Below are positions 1-7,552 of a stretch of DNA of 25,400 nt, piece after piece; position 1 is the first letter of the stretch, and every line of letters begins with the position of its first letter. The DNA comes from an uncultured Bacilli bacterium (lineage in GTDB: Bacteria > Bacillota_I > Bacilli_A > RF39 > UBA660). Position numbers and translations under genes: made by a program. The notes beneath the pieces were generated by a model. It saw only the letters and a program-made list of their open reading frames with translations, ran no database searches and was not told where the DNA came from. The stretch is taken from the NCBI GenBank assembly GCA_910588025.1, contig CAJUQG010000021.1:1-25400 (forward strand). The letters are read 5' to 3'.

Positions 1-52
1 AATCAAAAAAAGTAGTATATTCATTTTGAATACACCACTTTGTCAACAGTCT

Positions 53-79
53 GAGGTATAGTTAAAACTGTACCTTTTT
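53..79 (+). terminator. Rho-independent terminator of a gene left of the window
   Basis: The arms AGGTATAG (54-61) and CTGTACCT (68-75) pair over 8 bp, including one G-T wobble, around the loop TTAAAA. A T tract follows at 75-79. The gene it serves lies outside the window. Confidence 0.6.
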
Positions 80-124
80 GTTGTAAAATAACAAAAAATT
101 TATATAAAAAGAGGGGGTGAAAAA

Positions 125-529
125 ATGAAAAACAGAAAAATGATGGGATTTTTAATAGTAATCATTACAGGTTGTTTGTACTTTTTTGGAACCAAAGAAA
201 TTTGTGATTGGCTTATCCTAAGTTGTGATAAAAACTTTTATTCAGAACCCACTTCTAATCATTTAGAAATATACAGTATAAAAAATAATAAATTACAGGT
301 TATAAGATTAAAGCGAATCGAAGATGAAAAAATAATGAAAGAAAAATATCAAGAGATTTACGAAAAATTAGATCAAGAAAGTCAAAAACAGTTAGATCAA
401 TTATTAACTATTACTAAAAACATGAATCAAAATCATCTTTTTTATTGGGAAAATAATGATTCCAACGAAACTTTAATTATTATAGAACCGATAAAAAATT
501 GTTTTTATAAAATGACTTATAATTTTTAA
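125..529 (+). CDS. Small membrane-anchored hypothetical protein
   Basis: A 134-residue protein that I do not recognise. Residues 7-23 are hydrophobic (GFLIVIITGCLYFFG) behind a basic N-terminus (MKNRKMM). This fits a signal anchor or uncleaved signal peptide with the rest outside the membrane. The remainder is charged and Lys/Glu/Asn-rich, with a likely helical stretch around residues 65-105. No catalytic motif is visible. The start is supported by a strong GAGGGGGTG ribosome binding site at 111-119, just before the ATG. The gene stands alone between the terminator at 53-79 and the bidirectional terminator at 544-578, so it is probably monocistronic. Its function is unknown. Confidence 0.75.
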   Translation: MKNRKMMGFLIVIITGCLYFFGTKEICDWLILSCDKNFYSEPTSNHLEIYSIKNNKLQVIRLKRIEDEKIMKEKYQEIYEKLDQESQKQLDQLLTITKNMNQNHLFYWENNDSNETLIIIEPIKNCFYKMTYNF

Positions 530-543
530 AATGAAACCATAAG

Positions 544-578
544 AAAAGACCTCAACTAATTTAACTTGGAGGTCTTTT
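544..578. terminator. Bidirectional terminator between convergent genes
   Basis: A perfect 10-bp inverted repeat, AAAAGACCTC (544-553) and GAGGTCTTTT (569-578), is flanked by A and T runs on both sides. It can end transcription of the 134-aa gene on + and of the HTH gene on -. The right-hand arm lies inside the last codons of the minus-strand HTH gene. Confidence 0.8.
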
Positions 579-822
579 TCACTTTTGTAATTTGTATCGT
601 ATAACCAATTGGTCCCAAAATTTCTAACAAACTGTATATCGACGGCGAGGAACTTTGTGTTTCAATTCGGGCAATTTTCGTTCGTGATACATTTGAATAT
701 CGTGCTAGTAAATCTTGAGTTAAGTTATTTTCCTTACGAAAACGAATAAATTCATGAACAAATTGCTCATTCAATTCTTTCGCGTCATAAGCTGATTCAA
801 TATAATTTATGTCATAATCCAT
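556..822 (-). CDS. XRE/HigA-type helix-turn-helix regulator
   Basis: An 88-residue protein with a Cro/C1-type HTH at about residues 25-78. The core reads FRKENNLTQDLLARYSNVS, then a recognition helix with RTKIARIE, then SPSIYSLLEIL. This is the layout of HTH_3/HigA-like antitoxins and small repressors. It should bind DNA as a dimer and probably regulates itself. No toxin gene lies next to it: the neighbour upstream on this strand is the divergent acyl-adenylate ligase, and downstream is a terminator. It may be an orphan antitoxin or a local repressor acting in the shared 823-928 spacer. A possible minus-strand promoter is TTTACA (865-870) and TACAAT (840-845) with a TG element, spaced 19 bp. 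Confidence 0.85.
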   Translation of the reverse strand: MDYDINYIESAYDAKELNEQFVHEFIRFRKENNLTQDLLARYSNVSRTKIARIETQSSSPSIYSLLEILGPIGYTIQITKVKKTSKLN

Positions 823-876
823 TACTACTCACCAAAATAATTGTAACATATTTGATACAAACAATGTAAAAATATA

Positions 877-905
877 TTGTGAGAATACCAAAAAAAGATT
901 ATACT
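877..905 (+). promoter_or_regulatory. Sigma-A-type promoter of the acyl-adenylate ligase gene
   Basis: TTGTGA (877-882) is followed 17 bp later by TATACT (900-905). The expected start of transcription is just before the ribosome binding site at 915-920. The region overlaps the divergent promoter zone of the HTH gene, so that regulator could act here (inference). Confidence 0.55.
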
Positions 906-928
906 GTAGAAAATAGGTGGGAAGTATT

Positions 929-2812
929 ATGCTAAAAAAAAGAAAAGAATTAGAAAAAACGGTTCAAGAATTAAATCTAAGAATAAAGTCTTTAGAGAAT
1001 TTGACAGCACAATTAGAACGTCAAAATGAATTAAAAGAAATTGAATTAGGTTTAAAAGAACCAAAAAAAGATTTAACAGGACTACCATCCATTGACCAAC
1101 CATGGTTAAAATTTTTTCCAAAAGAAGCTCAAACAGATAAAATAAATGAATATACCTTGTATGAACAATTAAAAAATGCTAATCAAGAAAATTTAGAAGA
1201 AATAGCTTTAAGTTATAATGGAGAAAAAATAACATTTCGGAAATTATTTCATCAAATTGACTTAGTTGCGGGTTCTTTCCTATCGATTGGTATCAACAAA
1301 GGGGACATTGTTACCATTTGTTTACCGAATATTCCAGAATTTGTTTATACTTTTTATGCCTTAAATAAAATTGGCGCAATTGCTAGTTTAATTGAACCAC
1401 GAACCAATGCAGAACGCATAAAAGGCTTTGTCAATAATGCTCAATCAAAAGTAATGGTAATGCTAGATCTTTGTAAAGAAAATATTGAAAAAATAATAGA
1501 TTCGTCAACACTAGAGCTCATTATAAGTGTCTCAGCTGCAAACTCCTTAGAAAACAAAGCCAAAAAAAGTTTGTATACAATGGCTCACAAAGAAATAAAA
1601 ACGGGAGGAATCTACTTAAATTGGCAAGATTTTACCAAAGTAAAAAGATTAAGTAATATTTCGGCTGAAAAATATCAACCAAATCAAACCGCAGCTATAG
1701 TTTATACCAGTGGTACAACTGGAGTTCCAAAAGGGGCTGAATTAACAAATGAAACATATAACGGTCAAAATATGCAATTAAAATATTCTGGAATCATTCC
1801 GAAAAATGGCGATATTTTTCTAGGAAATGTCCCATTCTTTTCCGCTTATGGCTCTTCTAGTGGTATGCACAATGCCCTAACAAATGGTGTTGAAATAGCA
1901 CTTTTACCAAGCTATAAACCAGAAGATTTTCCAAGTATTCTGTTAAAATATCGTCCTAATCATGTGATGGGGGTTCCTCGTTTTTATGAATTATTATTAC
2001 AAGATAAATTAGCTCAAAACAATGACTTTTCCTTTTTAGATAATATCATCTCTGGCGGTGATAAAATGGCTCCAACCAATGAAAAAAAAGTAAATAAATT
2101 TTTAAAAAATCATGGAGCACCAAATTTAAAAAAAGGTTTAGGTATGAGTGAATTTGGTGGCGGTTTTGTGACAACCGTTTCCAATACCAGTAATAAAATT
2201 GGTAGTGTAGGAGTTCCTCACATTGGTAACAACGTAAAAATATTAGATGTAAATACCAAGGAAGAATTAAGTTATGGAAAAGCTCATCAAGTTGGAGAAC
2301 TTTATGTCACAGGACCAACGATGATGAAAAGATATTTTAATAATCCTATCGAAACAGAAAAGTTTTTTGTTACTGATGAACAAGGAATAAAATGGGCTAA
2401 AACAGGGGATTTAGTTTATATGGACGAAGACGGCGTTATTTTCTTTGTAGATCGTATAAAAAATGTCATCATGCGTCCTGATGGTCATACAACACCACTT
2501 CTTCCAATTGAAAATGCTATTTCCAAACATCCGAACGTATTAAATTGTGCAGCGGTAGGAGTTAATGTGGAAAAAGGCAAAACAGGAGCATTACCAATGG
2601 TATTCATCGTGTTAAAAGAAGACCAAAAAATAGATTTGATCCACGAAGAAATTGAAGAACTTTGTGAATTAAATATCCCTGTTCGAGAACGACCTAAATG
2701 GTATCGTTATGTGAAAGAAATCCCTTACAATCTAGCTGGTAAAGTCGATATGCTAAAACTGAAAGAAATGGGGATAACAGAAGATTTAAACCAAAAAGTA
2801 ATGAAATATTAA
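929..2812 (+). CDS. AMP-forming acyl-adenylate ligase (ANL superfamily)
   Basis: A 627-residue adenylate-forming enzyme (AMP-binding family). It should activate a carboxylic acid with ATP and pass it to CoA or an acyl carrier. The nucleotide loop YTSGTTGVPKG lies at about 259-269. LGMSEFGGG (A5), KTGDLVYMDEDG (A7), a DRIKNVI segment (A8) and a C-terminal NLAGKVDMLKLKE with the catalytic lysine region (A10) follow in the usual order, so both domains are complete. Residues 1-45 are a predicted Lys/Glu/Leu coiled coil not normally found in this family. The substrate cannot be read from sequence; long-chain fatty acid is one option. The ATG at 929 is chosen over a GTG at 917 because AGGTGGG at 915-920 is its ribosome binding site. 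No carrier protein or partner gene is adjacent. Confidence 0.9.
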   Translation: MLKKRKELEKTVQELNLRIKSLENLTAQLERQNELKEIELGLKEPKKDLTGLPSIDQPWLKFFPKEAQTDKINEYTLYEQLKNANQENLEEIALSYNGEKITFRKLFHQIDLVAGSFLSIGINKGDIVTICLPNIPEFVYTFYALNKIGAIASLIEPRTNAERIKGFVNNAQSKVMVMLDLCKENIEKIIDSSTLELIISVSAANSLENKAKKSLYTMAHKEIKTGGIYLNWQDFTKVKRLSNISAEKYQPNQTAAIVYTSGTTGVPKGAELTNETYNGQNMQLKYSGIIPKNGDIFLGNVPFFSAYGSSSGMHNALTNGVEIALLPSYKPEDFPSILLKYRPNHVMGVPRFYELLLQDKLAQNNDFSFLDNIISGGDKMAPTNEKKVNKFLKNHGAPNLKKGLGMSEFGGGFVTTVSNTSNKIGSVGVPHIGNNVKILDVNTKEELSYGKAHQVGELYVTGPTMMKRYFNNPIETEKFFVTDEQGIKWAKTGDLVYMDEDGVIFFVDRIKNVIMRPDGHTTPLLPIENAISKHPNVLNCAAVGVNVEKGKTGALPMVFIVLKEDQKIDLIHEEIEELCELNIPVRERPKWYRYVKEIPYNLAGKVDMLKLKEMGITEDLNQKVMKY

Positions 2813-2838
2813 AATGGCTTTTCAGGTCATTTTTTTTG
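2811..2838 (+). terminator. Terminator after the acyl-adenylate ligase
   Basis: The arms AAAATGGC (2811-2818) and GTCATTTT (2826-2833) pair with one wobble, followed by an uninterrupted T run to 2837. The stem begins at the stop codon. Confidence 0.65.
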
Positions 2839-2846
2839 ATATCTAG

Positions 2847-2875
2847 TTGGAAGGATAAAAAGATTATGATATACT
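2847..2875 (+). promoter_or_regulatory. Extended -10 promoter of the phosphorelay operon
   Basis: TTGGAA (2847-2852), a 17-bp spacer and TATACT (2870-2875) with an upstream TG (2867-2868). It lies about 27 bases before the kinase start codon, between the previous terminator and the AAGGAG ribosome binding site. Confidence 0.55.
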
Positions 2876-2901
2876 TAATAAAATAAAAGGAGCGTAAAAA
2901 A

Positions 2902-4725
2902 ATGTCTGTAGGAATCTCATTTAGTTTATGTAGTTTTTTCTTTATTGCGTTGCTTACTTTAGTATTTTTTGGTAAGCCACGTATTTCTTCTTGTGAAAAC
3001 AAGATTTATTCTTTACTAATTGTTACTAGTTTATTTGGAACAGCAATTGGAACCCCTTGTTATTACTTTATGAAGTATTATGAATCTTTTAAAATTCTAA
3101 ATGCTATTACAGCTCGTGGTTATTTAGTATATTTAGTAACATGGATTACCTTATTTACACTATATGTATTTATGATCACTTTTAAAAAAGCCAATATAAA
3201 AAAAATTCAAAATATTTTTAAAGTAGGTTATGTAATCTTAATCATTTTTGTCTGTCTCTTACCTTTATATTATGAAAATGGGGATGGTTTAGTTTACTCT
3301 TATGGACCAGCTACGAACTTTATGTATTTAGCATCTCTTCTAGCTATTATTGGCATTATATGTTGTTTGATTATGAATATTAAAAATATTACTCAAAAAA
3401 AGTTTTTTCCTTTGATTGCCTTCATTATTATTGGAACCATCATTATGATTATTCAAAAAATAAATCCAGCCTTACTACTAATTACTTTTGGCGAAGCTTA
3501 TATTACTTTTTTAATGTACTTTACCATTGAGAACCCTGATGTTAAATTAATCAATCAATTGAATATCGCAAAAGAGCAAGCTGAAAAAGCTAATCGTGCG
3601 AAAACCGAATTTTTATCAAGTATGTCTCATGAAATCCGTACGCCTTTAAACGCCATTGTGGGATTTAGTGATTGTATGCTATCTTCAAATAACCTTCAAG
3701 AAACCAAAGAATTTGCCAAAGATGTAGTCGATGCTTCCAATAATTTATTAGAAATCGTAAATGGCATCCTAGATATATCAAAAATTGAAGCCAATAAAAT
3801 GGAAATCATTGAAAAAGAATATAATCCTAGAGAAGTTTTTGCCTCTTTAGCTAAGCTAATAGAACCACGTATAAAAGAAAAAGCGATTGATTTTAAAATT
3901 AATATTACCGAAGATTTACCAGGTGTTTTACGTGGAGATATGGGAAAAGTAAAACAAATTATTTTGAACTTACTAACCAATGCGGTGAAATATACTGATA
4001 AAGGAGAAATTAATTTCACTGTCACTTGTATCAATCGGTTAAATACCCAAACTTGTTTAATTTATATCGCTGTCAAAGATACGGGGCGAGGTATTAAAAA
4101 AGAAAACATGGACAAATTATTTAATAAGTTCGAACGGATTGAAGAAGATAGAAATACGACGATTGAAGGAACAGGATTAGGTCTTGCCATTACCAAACGT
4201 TTAACAGAAATGATGGGTGGTAAAATTACTGTTAACAGCAAATATGAAAGTGGCTCTGTCTTCCGTATTTATTTAGAACAAGAAATCGTTAGTATGGAAG
4301 TTCCTTTAAATAGCAACGAAGAAATTGAAATTGACTATAATGCAAATCCAGGAAAACGTATTTTAATTGTCGATGATTCTAAAATAAATTTAAAAGTAGC
4401 TAATCAAATACTAAAACCATACCAGTTTGATGTCGTCTTAGCAGAAAGTGGATATGAAGCGTTAGAACTAATGGAAAGTAAGACCTTTGATTTAATCTTG
4501 ATGGATATTATGATGCCTAAGATGAACGGAGTAGAAACCCTACGTCGTTTAAAAGAAATAGAAGGCTTTAATTTACCAGTCATTGCCTTGACAGCCGATG
4601 CCATTGAAGGAACCGATGAAAAATATTTAAAAGCTGGTTTTGATGCTTATTTATCCAAACCAATTGATAAATATCATTTAGACAAAGTACTAAAAAAATT
4701 CTTAGGAGGAAAAATAGATGAATAA
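2902..4725 (+). CDS. Membrane hybrid histidine kinase with C-terminal receiver
   Basis: A 607-residue sensor kinase. Residues 1-210 hold about six or seven hydrophobic segments and form a membrane sensor of no named type that I can recognise. The H box EFLSSMSHEIRTPLN puts the phosphorylated histidine at H243. The ATPase domain follows, with NLLTNAVKYT (N box, about 356-365), DTGRGI (G1, 393-398) and GTGLGLAI (G2, 423-430). A receiver domain covers about 485-603, with the acidic pair D491-D492, phosphoacceptor D535, T564 and K586. It should phosphorylate its own receiver and pass the phosphate to a histidine phosphotransfer domain. The next gene supplies exactly that, overlapping by 8 bases. 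Ribosome binding site: AAGGAG. The signal sensed is unknown. Confidence 0.93.
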   Translation: MSVGISFSLCSFFFIALLTLVFFGKPRISSCENKIYSLLIVTSLFGTAIGTPCYYFMKYYESFKILNAITARGYLVYLVTWITLFTLYVFMITFKKANIKKIQNIFKVGYVILIIFVCLLPLYYENGDGLVYSYGPATNFMYLASLLAIIGIICCLIMNIKNITQKKFFPLIAFIIIGTIIMIIQKINPALLLITFGEAYITFLMYFTIENPDVKLINQLNIAKEQAEKANRAKTEFLSSMSHEIRTPLNAIVGFSDCMLSSNNLQETKEFAKDVVDASNNLLEIVNGILDISKIEANKMEIIEKEYNPREVFASLAKLIEPRIKEKAIDFKINITEDLPGVLRGDMGKVKQIILNLLTNAVKYTDKGEINFTVTCINRLNTQTCLIYIAVKDTGRGIKKENMDKLFNKFERIEEDRNTTIEGTGLGLAITKRLTEMMGGKITVNSKYESGSVFRIYLEQEIVSMEVPLNSNEEIEIDYNANPGKRILIVDDSKINLKVANQILKPYQFDVVLAESGYEALELMESKTFDLILMDIMMPKMNGVETLRRLKEIEGFNLPVIALTADAIEGTDEKYLKAGFDAYLSKPIDKYHLDKVLKKFLGGKIDE

Positions 4726-5455
4726 CTTAGAATACTTAAAAAGTGTTGGTGTAGAAGTTGAAAAAGCCTTAGAGCTTTGGGGAGATGAAGAAAGTTATCA
4801 AAGTGCTTTAAAAGAATACATGGAATCACTACCTAAAAAAGTTGCTGATTTAACAGAATTTTTAAAAGCGCAAGACTTTGAAAACTACGCTATTTTAGTC
4901 CATGGTATGAAAAGTGAAGGAAGATACTTAGGGTTTATGAAACAAGCAGAAGTATTTTTTGAAAATGAACAAAAAGCCAAAGAACAAAACAAAGAGTTTT
5001 TAGAAATCCATTTTACTAATTTAAGAAAAACAGTCAATCAAATAATCCAGATGATCAAAGAATATTTTCAAGAACAAAAAAATTTATTAATCGCTGATGA
5101 CTCAAACATAATCTTGAATTTTATTGAGAAAAATGTAAAAGAAGATTACAACGTCTTAAAAGCCGAAGATGGTAGAATTGCTTTAGAACTTTTAAAAGAG
5201 CATCAAATTTATGGAATTTTACTAGATCTCAATATGCCTAATTTAAACGGCTTTGAAGTATTAGATTATTTAAAAGAACATCAATTATTACATGAATTAC
5301 CAGTAATTGTTATTACTGGTGATGATGATACGAATACCATTAATAGAGCATTTTCTTATCCCATTATTAACATTTTAAAAAAGCCATTTAATGATACAAA
5401 TATAAAAAGTGCTTTAGAATCTATAAAAAATTTTTATAATCAAAATTCATATTAA
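4718..5455 (+). CDS. Hpt-receiver phosphorelay protein
   Basis: A 245-residue soluble protein. The N-terminal half is a helical Hpt-like domain with the motif VHGMKSEGRYLG, placing the phosphate-carrying histidine at H62. The C-terminal half is a receiver domain with D127-D128, phosphoacceptor D170 (ILLDLNMPNLNG), T200 and K222. It overlaps the hybrid kinase by 8 bases, so the two are translationally coupled. The expected flow is kinase H243 to D535, then H62, then D170. There is no DNA-binding, cyclase or methyltransferase output domain, so the end effector is either a protein bound by the receiver or a regulator elsewhere. Hpt assignment is good rather than certain because this motif is short. 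Confidence 0.88.
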   Translation: MNNLEYLKSVGVEVEKALELWGDEESYQSALKEYMESLPKKVADLTEFLKAQDFENYAILVHGMKSEGRYLGFMKQAEVFFENEQKAKEQNKEFLEIHFTNLRKTVNQIIQMIKEYFQEQKNLLIADDSNIILNFIEKNVKEDYNVLKAEDGRIALELLKEHQIYGILLDLNMPNLNGFEVLDYLKEHQLLHELPVIVITGDDDTNTINRAFSYPIINILKKPFNDTNIKSALESIKNFYNQNSY

Positions 5456-5469
5456 GAAAGCTGGTTCGT

Positions 5470-5781
5470 ATGGACGAAATCATAACAAACGAATTAATTC
5501 AATATAAAACTGGATTTACCAAAGGAAAAAATGATGTGATAGAATTAGCGAAATTAGGAAAAAAAATAAATTTGTTTGATATAGAAGAAATAGAAATGAC
5601 CCTTTGGTACCGTTATGGATATTATGATGCCATAGAATATTTCACCAAGAAATGGCAGAATAACGAGGATATTACTTCTATAAGAGTAAGAGATGTTGTA
5701 AAAACTTGTTTTGCCAATCGCCTTATCCTTCATAATAAAGAACAAAAAGAAAATATTCCTATGACTACATTTAAATTGTAA
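5470..5781 (+). CDS. Small hypothetical protein behind the phosphorelay genes
   Basis: A 103-residue soluble protein that I do not recognise. It has no membrane segment or cysteine motif. The mid-region is rich in aromatic residues (LWYRYGYYDAIEYF, about 46-59), and the rest is mixed charged and probably helical. It begins 14 bases after the Hpt-receiver stop codon, without an intervening terminator, behind a weak AAAGCTGG-type binding site. It is therefore probably co-transcribed with the sensor genes and could be a partner or output of that pathway (inference from position only). No terminator is obvious between it and the obgE promoter. Confidence 0.7.
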   Translation: MDEIITNELIQYKTGFTKGKNDVIELAKLGKKINLFDIEEIEMTLWYRYGYYDAIEYFTKKWQNNEDITSIRVRDVVKTCFANRLILHNKEQKENIPMTTFKL

Positions 5782-5801
5782 TCGCATTCTTTTATAATAT
5801 T

Positions 5802-5810
5802 TGATAAAAT
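5802..5810 (+). promoter_or_regulatory. Extended -10 promoter element of obgE
   Basis: TGATAAAAT (5802-5810) is a TGn extended -10 lying 22 bases before the obgE start codon. A second TATAAT lies at 5793-5798. No good -35 is seen at the right distance. Confidence 0.4.
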
Positions 5811-5832
5811 AGAGCCTGTGGAGGTGGTATAG

Positions 5833-7107
5833 ATGTTTGAAGATTTTGTCAAAATGAAATTAATAGCTGGCAAAGGTGGCGACGGTTGTACCTCATTTCG
5901 TCGAGAAAAATATGTTCCAATGGGTGGACCAGATGGCGGAAATGGTGGCAAAGGCGGCGACATTATTTTTCGGGTAGAAAAAGGATTAAAAACTTTAATT
6001 GATTTAAAATACCATAAAATTATGAAAGCAGAGAAGGGTGTGAATGGCAAAGGAAGTGCTATGCACGGAAAGAAAGCCGATGACTTAATCATTAAAGTTC
6101 CTGAAGGTACCACTATTTTCGATGATGACACAGGTTTGATTTTAAAAGACTTAATCACCGATGGAGAAGAATACATAGTTTGTAAAGGTGGTCGGGGAGG
6201 AAGAGGAAACAAAGCGTTTGCTACACAATCTGATCCTGCTCCTAAATTTAGTGAATTAGGTGAACCAGGAGAAACCAAATATGTTCGTTGTGAATTAAAA
6301 GTATTAGCTGATGTAGGATTAATTGGTATGCCAAGTGTTGGCAAAAGTACAATTCTAAGTCAAGTAAGTGGAGCCAGTCCCAAAATAGCTGCTTATCACT
6401 TTACAACCCTTTCTCCAAATCTTGGACTTGTCAAAGGAAGTAACAATCGTTCTTTTGTCTTAGCAGATTTACCAGGTTTAATTGAAGGAGCAAGTACAGG
6501 GGTAGGTCTTGGAATTAACTTTTTAAAACATGCTATGCGTACACGTATACTTGCCCATGTCCTAGATATGGCTGGTACCGAAGGAAGAAAACCTTGGGAA
6601 GATTATGAAATGATTCGCAACGAAATTCTTTCTTACAGTGAAAAATTAGCTCAAAAAAAAGAAATAGTGATTGCCAACAAAATGGATATGGAAGGCTTTT
6701 CTGAAAATTTAAAAGAATTTAAAAAACGTTATCCTTCTTTAGAAGTTTTAGAAGTGAGCGCTATCAATCAAATCGGGTTAGAAAAGGTTTTAGAAAGAAT
6801 GCTGGACCTTTTAGATGAAATCGAAGAAAAATCACCTTACGAAGAAGATGAATTTGAAAGTACCATGATTTATAAATTTCAAAATGAAAAACCTTTTTCA
6901 ATTACCAAAGAAAATGATATATGGGTGTTAAAAGGCAAAGAAATTGAAAAATTATTTTTAATGACTCGTTGGGAAAATGACGATGCTCAAATGCGATTTG
7001 CCAGAAAATTAAAAGGCATGGGAGTCGAAGAAGAATTAGAACAAATGGGAGCAAAACGGGGAGATGAAGTAAAAATTTTAAATTATATCTTCGTCTTCAA
7101 AGAGTAA
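5833..7107 (+). CDS. obgE: Obg family ribosome-associated GTPase
   Basis: A 424-residue Obg/CgtA GTPase, which acts in late assembly of the 50S subunit and in the stringent response. The Gly-rich Obg fold is at residues 1-158 (GKGGDGCTSFRREKYVPMGG, GGRGGRGN). The GTPase domain has G1 GMPSVGKST (165-173), switch I with HFTTL, G3 DLPG (212-215), G4 NKMD (282-285) and a G5-like SAI. A C-terminal OCT domain covers about 345-424 (PFSITKENDIWVLKG onwards). Length and domain order are typical of Bacillota. Binding site GGAGGTGG sits 6-7 bases before the ATG. The last 30 bases overlap the convergent DUF192 gene, and its terminator lies inside that gene. Confidence 0.97.
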   Translation: MFEDFVKMKLIAGKGGDGCTSFRREKYVPMGGPDGGNGGKGGDIIFRVEKGLKTLIDLKYHKIMKAEKGVNGKGSAMHGKKADDLIIKVPEGTTIFDDDTGLILKDLITDGEEYIVCKGGRGGRGNKAFATQSDPAPKFSELGEPGETKYVRCELKVLADVGLIGMPSVGKSTILSQVSGASPKIAAYHFTTLSPNLGLVKGSNNRSFVLADLPGLIEGASTGVGLGINFLKHAMRTRILAHVLDMAGTEGRKPWEDYEMIRNEILSYSEKLAQKKEIVIANKMDMEGFSENLKEFKKRYPSLEVLEVSAINQIGLEKVLERMLDLLDEIEEKSPYEEDEFESTMIYKFQNEKPFSITKENDIWVLKGKEIEKLFLMTRWENDDAQMRFARKLKGMGVEEELEQMGAKRGDEVKILNYIFVFKE

Positions 7108-7416
7108 TATACTACCCATTGTAATCTCTTTACTAGTATCTTTTGGAAGTTCTAAGATACTAGTTTTTTTTATGTCATTTTTAATTCGGACTATTTGATT
7201 TTTGGGTAAATTTCGATAAATATAAATTACTTGGTTTTCTTCATTCAATCCTACAATATCAATATTTTCCTTCATAAAAAAAGTATGAATAGCGTTACAT
7301 TTAGGAAACAGCATTCCATAATCAATATTGGTTTTGCCCATAAATCCCTTAAATCGGTCGGCCATATTTTTTGCTACTACAACATTTATTTTGTTTTTAT
7401 TGACTTTTAGAAACAC
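7078..7416 (-). CDS. DUF192 family protein
   Basis: About 112 residues, matching the DUF192 pattern: VAKNMADRFKGFMGK, then GMLFPKCNAIHTFFMKENID and a D-V-G-L-N segment with NQVIYI. The family is widespread, small and single-domain, with no settled biochemical role. Bacterial members are often exported or membrane-linked, but no signal peptide is seen here. A GTG at 7416 is preferred to the GTG at 7425, because TAGGTGAT lies about 6 bases ahead of the former and overlaps the latter. The gene is convergent with obgE and overlaps it by 30 bases. The perfect hairpin of the obgE terminator sits inside its coding sequence. Confidence 0.85.
   Translation of the reverse strand: MFLKVNKNKINVVVAKNMADRFKGFMGKTNIDYGMLFPKCNAIHTFFMKENIDIVGLNEENQVIYIYRNLPKNQIVRIKNDIKKTSILELPKDTSKEITMGSILLFEDEDII
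7132..7171 (+). terminator. obgE terminator inside the antisense DUF192 gene
   Basis: A perfect 11-bp inverted repeat, ACTAGTATCTT (7132-7142) and AAGATACTAGT (7154-7164), with an 11-base loop and a T run to 7171. It reads as a strong terminator for obgE while also being coding DNA of the opposite gene. Confidence 0.8.
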
Positions 7417-7511
7417 AAGTATCACCTAATAAATTGTATCAAAGAAAACCTAAAATATGCTCAAAAAAATTGTCAAATTGAAAAATTAGGATAGCAAAGA
7501 AGAAATGATTA

Positions 7512-7520
7512 TGATATACT
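7512..7520 (+). promoter_or_regulatory. Extended -10 promoter of the SipW-type surface protein gene
   Basis: TGATATACT (7512-7520) carries the TGn extension. It is the same form as the promoter at 2867-2875. The -35 region (TAGCAA, 7492-7497) is poor. Confidence 0.45.
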
Positions 7521-7552
7521 ATGTTTAGTCTAGAAAATAAAGGGTGTATGTT

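Noticed and set aside
5730..6344. A 204-codon minus-strand frame over the start of obgE
   Set aside because: It is the reverse reading of the Gly-rich Obg domain, giving Pro/Ser-rich sequence; obgE is certain.
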